DNA of 64,000 nucleotides from Acheta domesticus (Eukaryota; Arthropoda; Insecta; Orthoptera; Gryllidae): contig JAHLJT010004567.1 in NCBI GenBank assembly GCA_031308135.1, forward strand, positions 137,406,991 to 137,470,990, read 5' to 3'. Each line of letters begins with the position of its first letter. Within the stretch, counting starts at the first letter, position 1. Of this stretch, positions 33,839 to 44,382 are shown one piece after another. The position numbers and the translations under genes are program-made. The notes under the pieces were generated by a model that was not told the DNA's origin, did no database searches, and saw only the letters and a program-made list of their open reading frames with translations.

Positions 33839-34185
33839 ATACTGATACCTGAAATGGGTTGAAAATTTAATTTGAAACATTTTTGTATAAAGAATGTTAT
33901 ATATTTTTAATAATAAAATTTTAAATGTAATGTGATTTTAAATGTGAATTTTGAACGTGAATGATTGTTTAAAAGAGAAAAAATAGGATAGAAGTTATGT
34001 GTAAAACATCGTTTGTTGTATTTTGTATTTTCAAAAGTATTTTAAAATACTATTTTGTATTTTGTATCTAAAATACTTTTATGAAAGTATTTTGTATTTG
34101 GTATCTAAAATACTTTCGGGGAAGTATTTTGTATTTTGTATCTGAAATACATTTTTCAAGTATTTTGCCCAACCCTGAATCACGA

Positions 34186-34929
34186 GAAAATAGTATTTAC
34201 CTCTTGTATAACAGTCCATGCCTTGCAGCAAAACGAAAATATATAAAGGAATATATTTTTCCGTATTAACAGGAAATTCCTACGCCTTACTATACTTCTA
34301 GAAAGGCTGAGCTATTTTTATTTTATTACTGATTATCATTTGTCCGTGTTTCAATGTTTTCTTTCAATCTCTCAGAAATGTTGGAATTAAGTGTCCTGAC
34401 TATTTTCAGAGGAAGCAAAAATAATCATATATACTGCTATATACAGCAAATCCACTGAAGCAACATGTACTACCTCATTACTGTCTTAGTGGGTTACTCT
34501 GTTTTCTCATCCTGACGACGAACATTAGATATGAAAGAGAGTTTGGAATATTATGTAACAGACAAGTGGCTAAAGAAAATATCATATAATTTTAGCGTTT
34601 GAAAACGGACAAAACAGATTACTCTTTAGAAGGAGTCTGTCATTTCTATTAATGATTTTGGTAATAGAAAGCTGAGTGTATGCCAGATTTCTCCTTTCCC
34701 ACAAAACAGAGACTCTTCTATAAGGTAAAGCAAACGAGCAGCTACTTGCATCTAGAGAAAAATCAGCGAACAGGAACAAACACTTGGAAAGGAAACCGTT
34801 TCTGCAGTTGACAGTACCAACACTGAGCTTATTCTGCAAATCTTTGCTCAAGGGTTTCGCAACCATTCGCTGTTTATGGCGCACCTCTTTCCTAGATCTA
34901 GCCCCACTCTCTCGGCGCCTGCACCACGA
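34186..34929. other. Unannotated AT-rich stretch
   Basis: No recognisable gene or repeat end. Confidence 0.35.
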
Positions 34930-35235
34930 ACTCCGACGCACTTTCGTCCCCGCCCTCGCCCCCGCCCCGCCCCCACTCCGCCCCGTCCCCGCCCTGCACC
35001 CGCCACCGCTCCCATCACCGCCACCGTCCCCCGCCACCACCCCGCCCCGCCCGCGCTCCTCACCCGTTCCACTGGCGCGCCCCGCCCCCGCCACGCATCC
35101 GTCCTGCCTCCGCCCAGCCCGGCCCCCGCCCCGCCCTGCCCCCGCCCCCTTCCCCGCCCTGCTCCCGCCCCGCCCTTCCCCCACCCCACGTCCCGTCCCG
35201 TCTTCGCTTCCACCCCCGCCCCACCGCTCCACAGC
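34930..35235 (+). repeat. C-rich low-complexity block
   Basis: CCCGCCCC, CCACCG and CCCCGCC units with extreme C bias on the plus strand, like 7060-7605 and 14330-14640. The open frames on both strands are compositional. Confidence 0.85.
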
Positions 35236-36470
35236 CACATCCATTGCCAATTGTACCACCGGCCTCCGCCTCATCCTCCACATCAGCCGTGTTTCGCTCT
35301 CAGCCAGCATTGTCGCTGCTGTCCCTGCAGTGAACCTGACCGGGTGGCGCTAGGGTTTCACACCCGGCGGTGGCGGATTTTCTTCGACAGTGTACTTCGA
35401 TTTAATCAGAGCGTCTGTTGATGAAAATTAGCTGTTACACTGTCATCTCACCGGGAGGTTGAGCGTCACTATAGTGGCGTCACTGTAGTGCTATTTAAGA
35501 TCCCGATTGGATGACCCCGTAACAGCTGTGTACTGTCAGACACCACAAATAAATATTGAATTGAATTGATGCCTTGTTGTATGTGGCGAGACTTAGGACT
35601 GCTCTTCTGTCTCCACGCAAATTTAGCCACGCTCCTTTCTGCAATTAGCGGAGAAAGAAGGTATTACTTGGGCGACGAAAAAAGGCGATTTGAATGTACT
35701 CCAGATTCTTCAGGCTCACTACGAATGCAAGGTAGAATTCAGCCGCTCTCAGGAGGAGAATATAGTTGTCACCTGTTCTGATTGGTAGTTTTCGAGATTT
35801 TTTTTCTTTCGATTAATATCCGGCGGATTCCGGAGCATAGCCGTAACAAAACGTCCGCGCGCGATCTTTCGTTTTTCTTCCTTGTCTTATCCTCACCCCT
35901 CGCTTAAATATGCACACTGAGATGCACTGCATTACCGCACCGGTCCGGAGGTTAGTGCTTGTCCCGGTTGGGAGAGTGTCTCGCTGGTGGGAGATGCCTG
36001 GTTGGGGAAAATCGGCGTAAGCCGACGCATGTCTGCACTGGATCTCATCCTGCGGGGTAGCAACACCGCCACATCCAGGCGTAACAACATTGTTTACACA
36101 AACTCAGTTTAGTTAAGGTGGATGCCACGAGCGGGAGTCCGTGGCACGAGTGCCACGAAGAAATCGCCACTCCACGCAGTTAATCACCCCGCCACAAGAG
36201 ACAACGCCATCACTGCTGTAGAACGGTGGGGTTACTACTAATAGTTTCCTTTCCCGACGCTAGTTGCGCAGAGAAGATCGTGGTATGCTACGGTGCCACG
36301 AAGCGTGTCACTGCCACCAGTAGAAGATCTTGACACAACCGCATTAACGCGTCTGAGGCCACAGCAATCGAACCGCCCGGACAGATAAATTCATCAATCA
36401 ACCAATCGTCCTCCACCTCGTCCTCCAGTTCCACCTCCACTTCCACCACCTCCACTACCCGTGGCTAGAC
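35236..36470. other. Unannotated stretch with a possible retrotransposon tail
   Basis: AATAAATATTGAATTGAATTGA at about 35549-35570 pairs an AATAAA signal with a TTGAA tandem, suggestive of a non-LTR retrotransposon 3' end on the plus strand. 35930-36070 is GC-richer with no identified class. CCACCTCCACTTCCACC-type repeats precede the next MITE. Confidence 0.4.
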
Positions 36471-36885
36471 CAGGGCTGTAAAACTGACATGCGGCCCGCG
36501 GTGCCATTTATTGTGGCCCGCAAAAGGTCGGACTTGAAAGTCCTCTGCATCCATGTCGGGCGAGAACATTGTGTGCCTAACGCACGCACCCTGTCGTGGT
36601 CAACCCTTCTTAATGTAAAAATAGGACAAGTTTAGATTGAAGAATTTGTTCTTGAAAATTCAGAAATTCTAAACCATCCCATTGTGTTTCACTGCATTAT
36701 GCATAGAAGGGCCTGATATCACTCATGATTCCATCACCCTCCCCCCTTTTAGAGCAGCCGGGCAAACTGCTGAGATCAGCAACACGGGGAAACGTGTGGA
36801 TCACTCCAGTAATGAAAATGTGGCCCGCAACCTTATTAAAGATTTTAGTTTTGGCCCTTGAGGCCTTGCAAGTTGGACAACCCTG
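36471..36885. mobile_element. hAT MITE with GCGGCCCGC motifs
   Basis: The left end CAGGGCTGTAAAACT and the right end, inverse CAGGGTTGTCCAACT, are imperfect inverted repeats. The flanks GGCTAGAC and AGCTAGGC match at 6 of 8 bases. GCGGCCCGC and GTGGCCCGC motifs near both ends match the style of the MITE at 11653-12313. Confidence 0.8.
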
Positions 36886-36893
36886 AGCTAGGC

Positions 36894-37449
36894 CACCACT
36901 CACACCACCGCCACAGTCATGTGGGTATTGTGATATAATAATAAATGAATGATTAATTTTACCTTTAATTTGCTAGCTCAGTTCTTTGGTTCTCATGCTC
37001 TCTATACAGAGAAGCCTGGAAGTCTGAAATTATTTATATTCCGAAGGAATTACATACAATGTGGCACAACAATAATTTTGTTTATTAAGAATGGAATTTG
37101 AGATTAACAATATAAAAATTCTCTTGCTTGATTTCATGCATTAGGTTCACGGTACCGAATTGTCTGACGTTGTGAAACGATGGCCCCGCAGTTCGTAACC
37201 CCCTGACTTCCGCGCCGAAAATCCGTCTTCGCGCCGGTCGTCGCCGAAGTTGTATGCTTCTTTCTTGCTGCTCACTTCTTGCACTATTGTTCCACAATTT
37301 GTCCTCCCTATTCGCGTCGATGTCCAACTTAAACAATTCAGCTTACATACGCGCCGCTACCACCAGGATGCCAGTCAACCACCAACTCTCCTAGTCCAGC
37401 GCCCCCTTCTCACCCGTCAACAACCTTCGTTACCTAGTAACCGCGACCG
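36894..37449. other. Unannotated stretch
   Basis: AT-rich, then moderately GC-rich (37170-37440). No gene recognised. Confidence 0.35.
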
Positions 37450-37560
37450 TCCAGATTGAAGCGCGGCGTTTGTTTTGTAATATTTTTGTATATTACAGCT
37501 CCGTCCGTCCAGATTAAGGCGCGGCGTTTGTTCTGTAATATTTTGTATATTACAGTATTG
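37450..37560 (+). repeat. Two-copy tandem repeat, period 58
   Basis: TCCAGATTGAAGCGCGGCG at 37450 recurs at 37508 as TCCAGATTAAGGCGCGGCG. Each is followed by a GTTTGTT...GTAATATT...TATATTACAG block. Confidence 0.85.
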
Positions 37561-38514
37561 ATGGAAAATTTTACCAAAACATCGATGTTTCGAAACATCG
37601 CTAAAGGGTTTTCGATGTAGATGAAAGCATCAACAAAAAAGAATTGATGTTTTAAATGTACACTACTAAACATGCTATTTTCCTATCCATTTTTAATTAC
37701 TGCTCGCAAATGCGATAGATTTTACTGTTTCGTTAGAAGCATGTTAGTAGTAGGCTACTATGCCAATAAAAACATATTATTGAATCTAAAGAAGAAAATT
37801 TAAAATAAAGAACATCGGGCTTCGCTATTTTACCATCTTAATCTTTTAATCAATATTCAATATATACCATACAAAATACCATAAAAATAACAAACATTCT
37901 TTAAGGGCATAATACAACATTTCATGAATAATAAACTCAAACATCAATGATTTTCAACAAAATATCGATGTGAAGAAAACATCGAAAGAACAGTATCGAT
38001 GTTAATACAGTCGACTCCGGTTATTGTGAACTCGGCTATAGTGAACTTAAGTCACTGGTCCCGATTCACTTACATTACAAATGAGCATAAGAAGATTCGG
38101 TTATAGTGAATCTGAACTGGAATAGTTATAGTGAGCCCGGTTATAGTGAATGCATCTGGAGAGAGATCACGTTCTCTGGAGAAGGACCCAGGGAAATTAC
38201 TAATGAAAAATGTACGAAGTAAACAATTGAAAGTTAATTTTTTAAGTAAAAATAAAGATATTGAAATGTTTAGTTCGTGCTGTTAATGAATTTTGCTGTG
38301 TCTCTATATTAATAAAATCAAGAATTGCGGAAAAATTCCATTTAATTTTGACATCGTCCGATATAGTGAATTTCGGATATAGTGAACCAAACATTTTAGT
38401 CCCCAGAAGTTCATTATAACCGGAGTCTACTGTATACCGATTTTTCTGGTGAAAACATCGATATACCGATGTTTCCGGTGGAAACCCTTATCGATGTTTC
38501 TAGTGGAAACATTA
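37561..38514. mobile_element. AAACATCGATGTTT-rich element, interrupted by a Tigger-like MITE
   Basis: AAACATCGATGTTTC-type palindromic motifs cluster on the left (37575-37660) and on the right (37935-38005 and 38440-38510) around an AT-rich core. A fragment of the same type is inside the hAT MITE at 11800-11885. It resembles a hAT MITE with subterminal repeats, but the outer ends and duplication are not clear. The Tigger-like MITE at 38008-38432 splits the right cluster. Confidence 0.55.
38008..38432. mobile_element. Tigger/pogo-like MITE (copy 2)
   Basis: Ends CAGTCGACTCCGG and CCGGAGTCTACTG lie inside TA duplications (38006-38007 and 38433-38434). Internal GGTTATAGTGAA, a TTTTGACATCGTCCGATATAG block and AGTCCCCAGAA are shared with 15253-15748. 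No transposase is encoded. Confidence 0.9.
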
Positions 38515-38670
38515 GAGGTCATCCATAAAGTACGTAATGCTAAAGGGGGAGGGAGGAAGTCTGAGGCAGCGTTACGCTCCGTTGCATAGAGATAGGGAAG
38601 TGCGTTACTAGAGAGAGAGGGGGTATTGAAAATACTCGAAATTTGCGTTTCGTAATTCATGGACGGCCCC
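38515..38670. mobile_element. GGGG-type MITE (copy C, inverted)
   Basis: GAGGTCATCCATAAAG at the left and TTCATGGACGGCCCC at the right bound the conserved interior in reverse order. The flanks TTA and ATA do not match exactly. Confidence 0.8.
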
Positions 38671-38699
38671 ATATACAGTGTTTTTGCCATCCCTACATG

Positions 38700-39000
38700 T
38701 GCGTACGCCCGCCGCGCCGCGCCGCGCCGCGTCTCCGTGACAGTGATCCTGACGGCCGGCCCGCGGCGCTTCCGGGCTTTTCACCAACGCCCCCGCCCTG
38801 CGCCCCCCGTCCCCCCCGCCCCGCTGCGCCGTGTGCGCCGGGGTCAACGGTCGCGAAATCCGGAGCGGCGTCTGCCGCGCGGCGCAGCGTCGGGACGTGC
38901 GCCATTAGCGGCACGGACCGGTTGGCCACGGGCGGGGGCGGGAGCCGGCCCATCGAAGGGCTCTACATCACGGCGGACGCTCGGGGGGAGGGGGGAGGAT
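38700..39000. other. CpG-rich stretch
   Basis: A GC- and CpG-dense segment (GCGCCGCGCCGCG at about 38710-38730). A CpG-island promoter is possible, but no adjacent exon is recognised. Confidence 0.35.
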
Positions 39001-39040
39001 AAATATGGCGCAAACGAATAAGTACCAAATGAGCAGTATC

Positions 39041-39375
39041 ACGTCACACGACGAAAGTAGTATGACATAATATAGACTACTGCACTTGTACCAAGTTTTA
39101 AAATGTCCTGTGTCAACCAGTTAAGGAAGAAATATCCACGTGTATTTTTTCACGTCACACAACGAAAGTAGTATGACATAATATAGACTACTGCACTCGT
39201 ATCAAGGTTTAAAATGTCCTGTGTCAACCAGTCAAGTACGAAATATCCACGTGTATTTTTTTCTTGTCATACGACGAAAGAAGTATGAAAATATAGACTA
39301 CTGCACTCGTACCAAGGTATAAAATGTCCTGTGTCAATCAGTCAAGTACGAAATATCCACATGTATTTTTTTCAT
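39041..39375 (+). repeat. Three-copy tandem repeat, about 111 bp
   Basis: ACGTCACACGACGAAAGTAG at 39041, a similar start at 39152 and TTGTCATACGACGAAAG near 39264 begin three units. Each contains ATATAGACTACTGCAC, AAATGTCCTGTGTCAA and GAAATATCCACGTGTATTT. The units are about 90 percent alike by eye. Confidence 0.92.
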
Positions 39376-39424
39376 CCTCCCCACATGAGATTTGAGGATC
39401 GTGGATAGGTCCGAGAGATCCGGA

Positions 39425-39475
39425 AAATGCCCTGATGAAGGCTTAATAAACGTTTGAAACCGAAACGTTGGCAAT
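39425..39475 (+). ncRNA. Hammerhead-ribozyme-like motif or retroelement tail
   Basis: CTGATGA (39432-39438) is followed 23 bases later by GAAAC (39462-39466), the two conserved boxes of a hammerhead core. The intervening AGGCTT...GAAACC could form a short stem II with one mismatch. Stem III and the cleavage-site context (GTTGGC) fit poorly. Penelope-like elements of arthropods often end in similar text, so it may be a degenerate Penelope tail downstream of the tandem repeats. Confidence 0.35.
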
Positions 39476-40079
39476 TTGAATTAATGTTTCTCTGACCTAC
39501 ATTCAAGAATAAGTCCATACTATTAATCAACAGAGGTCAAGAAAGAAAACAAACATTTATAATGAATAACAGAATTCAGAATCGAGCCATGCGTACTTGC
39601 TGTTCAGTTAAAGCAAACAAAATTGTTTTCTGAGGCCCTTCTCGCTTCGCGAGACGGGGATTCATCAATCATTTCGAAAACACTCGTGGTATTACCTACG
39701 ATAAAGTCAATACTTTAGTTTCTAAATAAAGATTCCTATAGCCTTTCCTTTTGCGTGTTTTTATTTTGAGTCTGGCCAGTTAACCTATTCCTAATTTTGT
39801 ACATGGGACTATAGAAAATCGAGTTAGACACGCCTTTTCTAGATGTTACCAAGCGTACAGTTAGTTTTGCACGAAATATACACAACATATTTTTATAAAT
39901 TTAATCCATTTCACAATTCCTGCTATGCAGGACTGTATGTGCAGGACTTTTATTGGGAATTTAAGAAAGAAGGATAATTGATTGGAATTGAGTTATACTG
40001 AAAGTTACAATCGCCGCCAATGCTAACGAGCCCGCTAAGTAATTCCGAGTCTCCACAAAGGGCTCTGTTGGTGGCGGGG
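39476..40079. other. Unannotated stretch
   Basis: Ordinary AT-rich DNA with no recognised gene. Confidence 0.35.
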
Positions 40080-40640
40080 GGGGAAGGACGGGATGCGCCC
40101 GCTGATAGGGCGGACGCTGACCGTTCGCCGAAAGCGCCTACCTGGAAGCCACTTAACGAGGGCGATGCGATCGGCTCCCGCCCCCCGCCCCCGCCGCCGC
40201 CGCTGCGCCCCCCGCTGCCACCCGCTCCGCCCCGCCACCCGACACAACCTGCCCCGCCCCCGCCCTGCCCTTCGCCCCGCCCCCGCCTCCCCGCCGCCCC
40301 CGCCGCCGTCTCCCGCCGCCACCCGCGTCGTCGCGCAGCCCGCTCGCCATGCTAATCGACTCCCGGGGCGAAATCTGGTATTTGCGCCACCTCCGTTCGG
40401 CGCTGCGTATTCAACCGAGCGGACGGTCAACACCGGTGAATTACCATCCTCGGCGCGGCTTGGGCCTGCTCCGCGGGAGGCCTTGCGAGGAGAAGAGGAG
40501 GGGGCGCCACCCCTCCGCCCTCGCCGCATTAAAGCCATTGCACGTTCCGTGGATGCCCCCCACCCCACCCCCTTCCGACTTGGAAAACGCTGCTCGCGCG
40601 AGATCTGCGAAGATACGCACGTTGCTGTAGGCTGCCTTTC
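40080..40640. other. GC/CpG-rich block with CCGCCCC tracts
   Basis: 40170-40350 is C-dominated (CCGCCCCCGCC). Flanking sequence is CpG-rich. Frames of 110-190 codons on both strands are compositional. A promoter-type CpG island cannot be excluded. Confidence 0.5.
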
Positions 40641-41382
40641 GGGGTGGCGGTTCTGTTTTGGGTGAATGGCTCATGATTCGCCAAAGCCGGGAGCATTATC
40701 GTATAAGGAGTTCTTTCATTGTGGATCAGTAGAGCGTGATTATATTGCAAATTACTCCCATTTTTATTATTAATGAATTTCCGTTAATCCACCTTGCTGC
40801 AGACTGATAAATTTTAATTGATGTTTGGTGAGTACTTTGTGCCTGTTCACAGTGCAACCGTACTATCCCCCTTTTCTTCAATTAATCAATATTAATAAAT
40901 ATTGTTATGTGGCGGCTATGCGATACCACACGGTACGACCGTGACAATTACTATGACACCTAATCTATTCACCCTGATCTCAACTATAATTGCCACAGTA
41001 ACCGTTTTCCTAATAATATTTACTCAGATTCTCCTATCGAGTTGCCTCGAATTATGATGCTGCCGCCACACAAATTCTTTATTTCTATCAAATCTCTACG
41101 GTTATTATATTATGAGGTTGCATAAATTATTTTTAGGTCGTAGATCGTGGCTGGCCCCGTACGGGAAATACCTGAACAACGTTCGCTATTGCAGCATGCA
41201 CAGGTTTTTCTAATACTGAAATAATAACACCTTTTGTCATGAAAGAAAGAAAGAACTTTAAACCCCGCTCTCTTTCGTTTATTTTCTCATTTAACATGGA
41301 GCGCTACCGTCCTCTGTTGCCTTCCCTCAATAACAATGTAACAATGTATAATGACATAAATGTACTCATGCTTGGCAATATC
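40641..41382. other. Unannotated stretch
   Basis: AT-rich. No gene recognised. It ends at the target duplication of the next hAT. Confidence 0.35.
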
Positions 41383-41786
41383 GTTATCACTAGGGCCCGG
41401 ATAATTATGTAATTACATATTTTATTAATTTAACTCTAGCAAGTCAAATCAACGATGTATTCACGTTTCGTATCGGTTAGTGCCAATAAACGTTGACTTT
41501 TTAGCACATATATTTACATATTTTACCCGAGAGTACATATATTTACATATTTTACTCAAAACTACATATTTTTACATATTTCTGAATATTTCCATTTTCC
41601 TGCAATTTTTTGTATAATTTTTCATTGATCTTATAGGTTTCTCCCAGACGAACAATTCTGCGTTGTGTGACATTTTTCTGTAGCCTCCTCTAAACGGCGC
41701 CATTGAATAGCGATAAAATGTGTCTATCGAAATACAGATGGTATTATAATTAAGAAATGCGCACAAGTGTGCATGGAGTTTACAGT

Positions 41787-42233
41787 TCAGTCTTCGGAGC
41801 TGAGCTCCGTAATTGTTTTCTTGTTTTCCTTACATGAAAGCACATGATACTTGGTACACTTTTCGTTGCACAGTTTGCACACGCATAGATCACTGGCGGT
41901 GTGATATGTGGTTGTCTTGCAGAGTTTATGGTGGAATCCATGCACCGCTAATCTGTTTACTACACGTCTCATTTCCTGGTTTGGTTTTGTCCAACTCCTG
42001 TCAATCATGGCACTCGTGCAGTAGAAAAGTTCTTCCACCTCTTCTTTCTTCTGTTGTCTTTCTGCTACAATACAGATGGTATTGTAAAACAAAAGGGCAA
42101 GGCGTCGGTGAAATCGAAAGCTTCCTGTGTTAGTTCTCAGCACGAGTATTCCAGAGAACAGATTACAGCTCACTAAGGAAGTTGGGGTGTGAAAATGATA
42201 CGTCCAGCAGGCGATATCGCGCGCCCACCTCAC
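41787..42233 (-). CDS. Unidentified Cys-rich ORF antisense within the hAT element
   Basis: I do not recognise this frame. It is 148 codons on the strand opposite to the transposase, between the left terminus and the transposase start. The middle contains KKEEVEELFYCTSAMIDRSW and the C-terminal third contains VCKLCNEKCTKYHVLSCKE, a compact Cys/His pattern (C-x2-C-x3-C, His, Cys) like a small zinc finger. A similar C-terminal pattern occurs in the piggyBac relic at 62686-62752, but the resemblance is short. It may be part of an older inserted element, a second hAT-encoded product or a chance frame. The start codon is uncertain. Confidence 0.35.
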   Translation of the reverse strand: MRWARDIACWTYHFHTPTSLVSCNLFSGILVLRTNTGSFRFHRRLALLFYNTICIVAERQQKKEEVEELFYCTSAMIDRSWTKPNQEMRRVVNRLAVHGFHHKLCKTTTYHTASDLCVCKLCNEKCTKYHVLSCKENKKTITELSSED

Positions 42234-42696
42234 ATCTTTCAGAGGTCTCCCTTGACTTTGATACCCTTCGCCAGCAACTATACGCGCGAATGCAGCTCAG
42301 GATGCGCTGTTGTCATTTTTCTTGCCCTGTTTGTCACACCCGAACCTTCACCATTCTTTGTAAATTATCTCTTTAGGGAGAAAATCTGATGTAAAATCAC
42401 GATGTGGCACTGTAGCTTTTCGACAAGAAAAGGACAGAAAATAATTCACGGCGATTGGATTAAACGTTGTAGAGCGGGGGGTAAACCCCGAGTATGAGAA
42501 TTTGGCACAGGCAAAATCTTTTCAGAGCAGTCCTGCAATAGCGCTTCGGGTAAGATCATCTTTAAAGAAAGTGGAATTTGTACGATCTAAGAGTCAATTG
42601 GCTAAATCTGAATCAGCATTGTTTTTATTCTGTAATCCTTGAAGAACATTGAACAGTGACATAGTGGAATTAGTTTATATTTACTACATATAAAAA

Positions 42697-44165
42697 ATGC
42701 CGAAGGACAAAACCCCTCTGAGTGTAAGACTGAAGCACTTCACAGAAGAATTTGAACATCTTTCTAGAGATGGAAAAGTACTTTTTTGCCAGGTATGTGA
42801 AAAAAGTGTGGCATGTGCTCAGCGCTTTCAAGTATTGCAATATACAGCCACATCGCGACATCAAACACGAATTTCGAAAATAAATATTCAAACTCAAAAA
42901 CAGTTGTTATTGACAGAATCTCATGCTCGCCATAGTCCACGGCCTCAGAAACCTCAGTTTTCAATTGATTTGGTCGTGCTATGGTTTGTGCAGATATACC
43001 TTTTTGAAAATTAAGCAATCCAGTTCTACGTGAATTTCTAGAAAAATACGCACGTGAAACATTTCCAAACGAATCTACAATAAGAAAGAACTATGTCCCT
43101 GATTTATATGTGGAAACAATAAATTCCATTCGCTTAGAAATTGGTGATGGCCCCATCTGGTTATCAATTGACGAAACAACGGATGTACAAGGAAGTCATA
43201 TTGGGAACGTTGTAATAGGATTAATGAACGGTGACAAGTGTAAGTCCATTCTATTAACTTGAAGTGTTACCCAAATAAAATCATAAAACTGTTTAACGAT
43301 GCAATGGGACGTCTGTGGCCTGATAGAGTTAAGCATAGTAATGTCTTCCTTCTGGTAACTGATGCAGCGCCGTACATGTGCAAGGCAGCAGAACCTCTAC
43401 AGGTGTTGTATCCCAAAATATTACATCTAACCTTCCTTGTGCATGCATTTCATCGCGTTGCAGAACTGATTAGATCTGTTTGATGCACTGATATCCAATA
43501 CAAAAAAAGTGTTCCTGAAGGCTCACAGAAGAGTGGATAAATTTAAAGAGTTTCTTCCGGGAGTGCCTCTGCCTCCTCAACCTATTTCAACGAGATGGGG
43601 CACCTGAATTGATGCTGTGAATTACTACGCGCAAAACTTTGATTTTGTGAAGCAAGTTATTGATCGATTTGATTCTGAAGCTGCTGCATCCATTGATATA
43701 TCAAAGCAATTGTTTGCTAATGAAAAGATGAAAAATGATATTGCCTACATTAAGTCAAATTTTTCACTTCTAAGCACTACAATTAAATCTTTGGAGACGT
43801 CTTCCATGGAGCTTTCCGACAGCCTTCAAATTGTCCAATCGGCAGTCGATTCTTTAAAAACTGTTCGAGGATTAACTGGAGACCTAGTAAAGAAAAAGAT
43901 GACTTCGGTTTTGGAGAAAAACCCAGGATATGAAACAATTTGTGATATTAGTGCTGTGCTATGTGGAGACAATTCTGTCACACTGGATATTGACTACACG
44001 CCAGAAGATATGTACAAGTTTAAATATGCACCAGTGACATCGTGCGATAGGGAACGCTCATTTAGTCAGTACAAGGCCCTCTTACGAGAGAACAGGAGAA
44101 GTTTCGTTTCTGAGAATTTGAAACAAATATTTGTATGTTATTGTTACGGAGATCACTGTAAGTAA
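42697..44165 (+). pseudogene. hAT-family transposase, frameshifted
   Basis: The transposase would cut the element out and reinsert it. Three consecutive pieces in different frames (42697-43014, about 43015-43483 with an internal shift, and 43617-44165) keep the family order. First is an N-terminal BED-like finger (LFCQVC, Cys31 and Cys34, with His55). Next is a catalytic block with LSIDETTDVQG (about 43164) and VTDAAPYM. A C-terminal dimerisation-type segment follows, APVTSCDRERSFSQYKALLRENRRSF, near 44030-44110. The product would be roughly 480 residues, shorter than many hAT transposases. Frameshifts and stops near 43014 and 43485-43610 disable it. The intact termini suggest loss of function after, or mobilisation in trans during, the last insertion. 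Confidence 0.85.
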
Positions 44166-44382
44166 CAAAATTGTTACCAATATTATATTTATTTTTTATT
44201 CGTATTGTCTACAGAAAAATACATTAGATAAAAATATTTTAATAAAACGGAATTGATATAATGATAATTAATTTGTTACATATTTCTGACTTTTTTGTAC
44301 ATATTTTTTAATATTATAGTACATATATATGTACATATTTTCTTATTTTTTAGTACATAATTATCCGGGCCCTAGTTATCAC

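Larger units (their letters stand above)
31691..34177. mobile_element. hAT element with CAGAGTTGGGCA ends, carrying nested MITEs
   Basis: The left end CAGAGTTGGGCA and the right end TTGCCCAACCCTG are inverted repeats of the classic hAT type. They are flanked by an exact 8-bp duplication, AATCACGA (31683-31690 and 34178-34185). Both subterminal regions are arrays of GTATTTTGTAT and GTATCGAAAATAC (31700-31860 and 34015-34165). The interior contains two later insertions (33046-33612 and 33667-33838) and a GCCTATTTTAGGC-rich segment (32285-32960). No open transposase was found, so it is non-autonomous. Confidence 0.92.
41391..44374 (+). mobile_element. hAT element with perfect ends and broken transposase
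   Basis: The terminal inverted repeats are 21 of 21 bases identical (41391-41411 and 44354-44374; TAGGGCCCGG... and its inverse). They are flanked by an exact 8-bp duplication, GTTATCAC (41383-41390 and 44375-44382). Subterminal TACATATTTTAC motifs cluster at both ends. The 2984-bp length suits a former autonomous hAT. The transposase frame from 42697 is broken into at least three pieces. A 148-codon antisense frame lies at 41787-42233. Confidence 0.95.

Noticed and set aside
34582..35421. Gly/Arg- and Pro-rich frames of 130-240 codons
   Set aside because: Low-complexity C-rich DNA. The composition changes abruptly outside the tract.
35930..36070. GC-rich segment that looked like a structured RNA or a LINE 5' region
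   Set aside because: No box motifs, family match or repeat partner could be identified.
40020..40665. Frames of 110-190 codons in CpG-rich DNA
   Set aside because: Compositional, overlapping on both strands, with no motif.
41813..42133. Plus-strand 106-codon frame in the hAT
   Set aside because: It is the shadow of the antisense Cys-rich frame and has no motif of its own.
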